A DNA stretch of 64,000 bases from Saccharomycopsis fibuligera x Saccharomycopsis cf. fibuligera (Eukaryota; Ascomycota; Saccharomycetes; Ascoideales; Saccharomycopsidaceae): assembly GCA_001936135.1 (NCBI GenBank), contig CP012813.1, positions 868,001 to 932,000 on the forward strand. The letters run 5' to 3'. The notes beneath the pieces are model-generated. The model did not search any database and was not told where the DNA came from. It was given only the letters and a program-made list of their open reading frames with translations. Within the stretch, counting starts at the first letter, position 1. Each line of letters starts with the position of its first letter. Shown here in pieces: positions 63,983 through 64,000 of this stretch. A program made the translations under genes and the position numbers.

Positions 63983-64000
63983 TTACCTTAATTTTATTGT

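Overview
This window is nuclear DNA from a budding yeast, most likely a CTG-clade species. The reasons are compact genes, short GT..AG introns with TACTAAC/GCTAAC/TATTAAC branch points near gene 5' ends, ARF, RPB1 and ribosomal-protein genes of yeast type, and a tRNA-Leu with anticodon AAG, the form CTG-clade yeasts use for CUN leucine codons. Long trinucleotide-encoded Gln, Asn, Ala and Ser tracts and overall gene content would suit the Lodderomyces/Candida parapsilosis group. The species cannot be fixed from sequence alone. If the clade is right, CTG codons are read as Ser.

Layout (all coordinates on +): 0-13.4 kb holds RPS0 (partial, -), AIM14 (+), SMI1/KNR4 (+), DIE2/ALG10 (-, spliced), MTC6 (+) and an AMA1-like APC/C activator (-, spliced). 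13.4-19.5 kb is gene-poor: a globin-domain protein (+) lies between two intergenic stretches of more than 2 kb. 19.5-33.6 kb holds NUS1 (+), ARF1 (+, 5'UTR intron), RPL35 (+, spliced after the ATG), UFD2 (-), a PEX30-family gene (-), a CWC24-like gene lacking its RING (+) and RPL38 (-, spliced). 34.3-42.5 kb holds RBS1-like R3H protein (+, spliced), a cyclin-like protein (-), an EVE-domain protein (+) and CPR6 (+). 43-60.4 kb holds RPB1/RPO21 (+, two introns, 29 CTD heptads), BPL1 (-, spliced), an orphan ORF (+), SRX1 (-), a CDC1/TED1-family phosphoesterase (-, spliced), a Lys-rich orphan (+) and a CLD1/ICT1/ECM18-family hydrolase (-). 60.4-64 kb is gene-poor: a long hairpin, a decayed gene-like relic, tRNA-Leu(AAG), TVP18 (+) and a possible partial gene at the right edge.

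Most genes are unrelated housekeeping functions, as is usual in yeast, and no cluster is apparent. Themes that recur are translation (RPS0, RPL35, RPL38), secretory-pathway and glycosylation functions (DIE2, NUS1, ARF1, TVP18, MTC6, CDC1/TED1 family) and protein quality control (UFD2, CPR6, SRX1). Some promoters carry recognisable sites: a heat-shock element before CPR6, paired Yap1-type sites before SRX1, GCACGTGA octamers in four intergenic regions and AGGGCTA in two ribosomal-protein promoters. I found no intact transposon, no CRISPR array and no clearly new multi-gene system. The best leads are the AMA1-like intron with a non-consensus donor, the RING-less CWC24, the gene relic and hairpin near the tRNA, and two orphan proteins.
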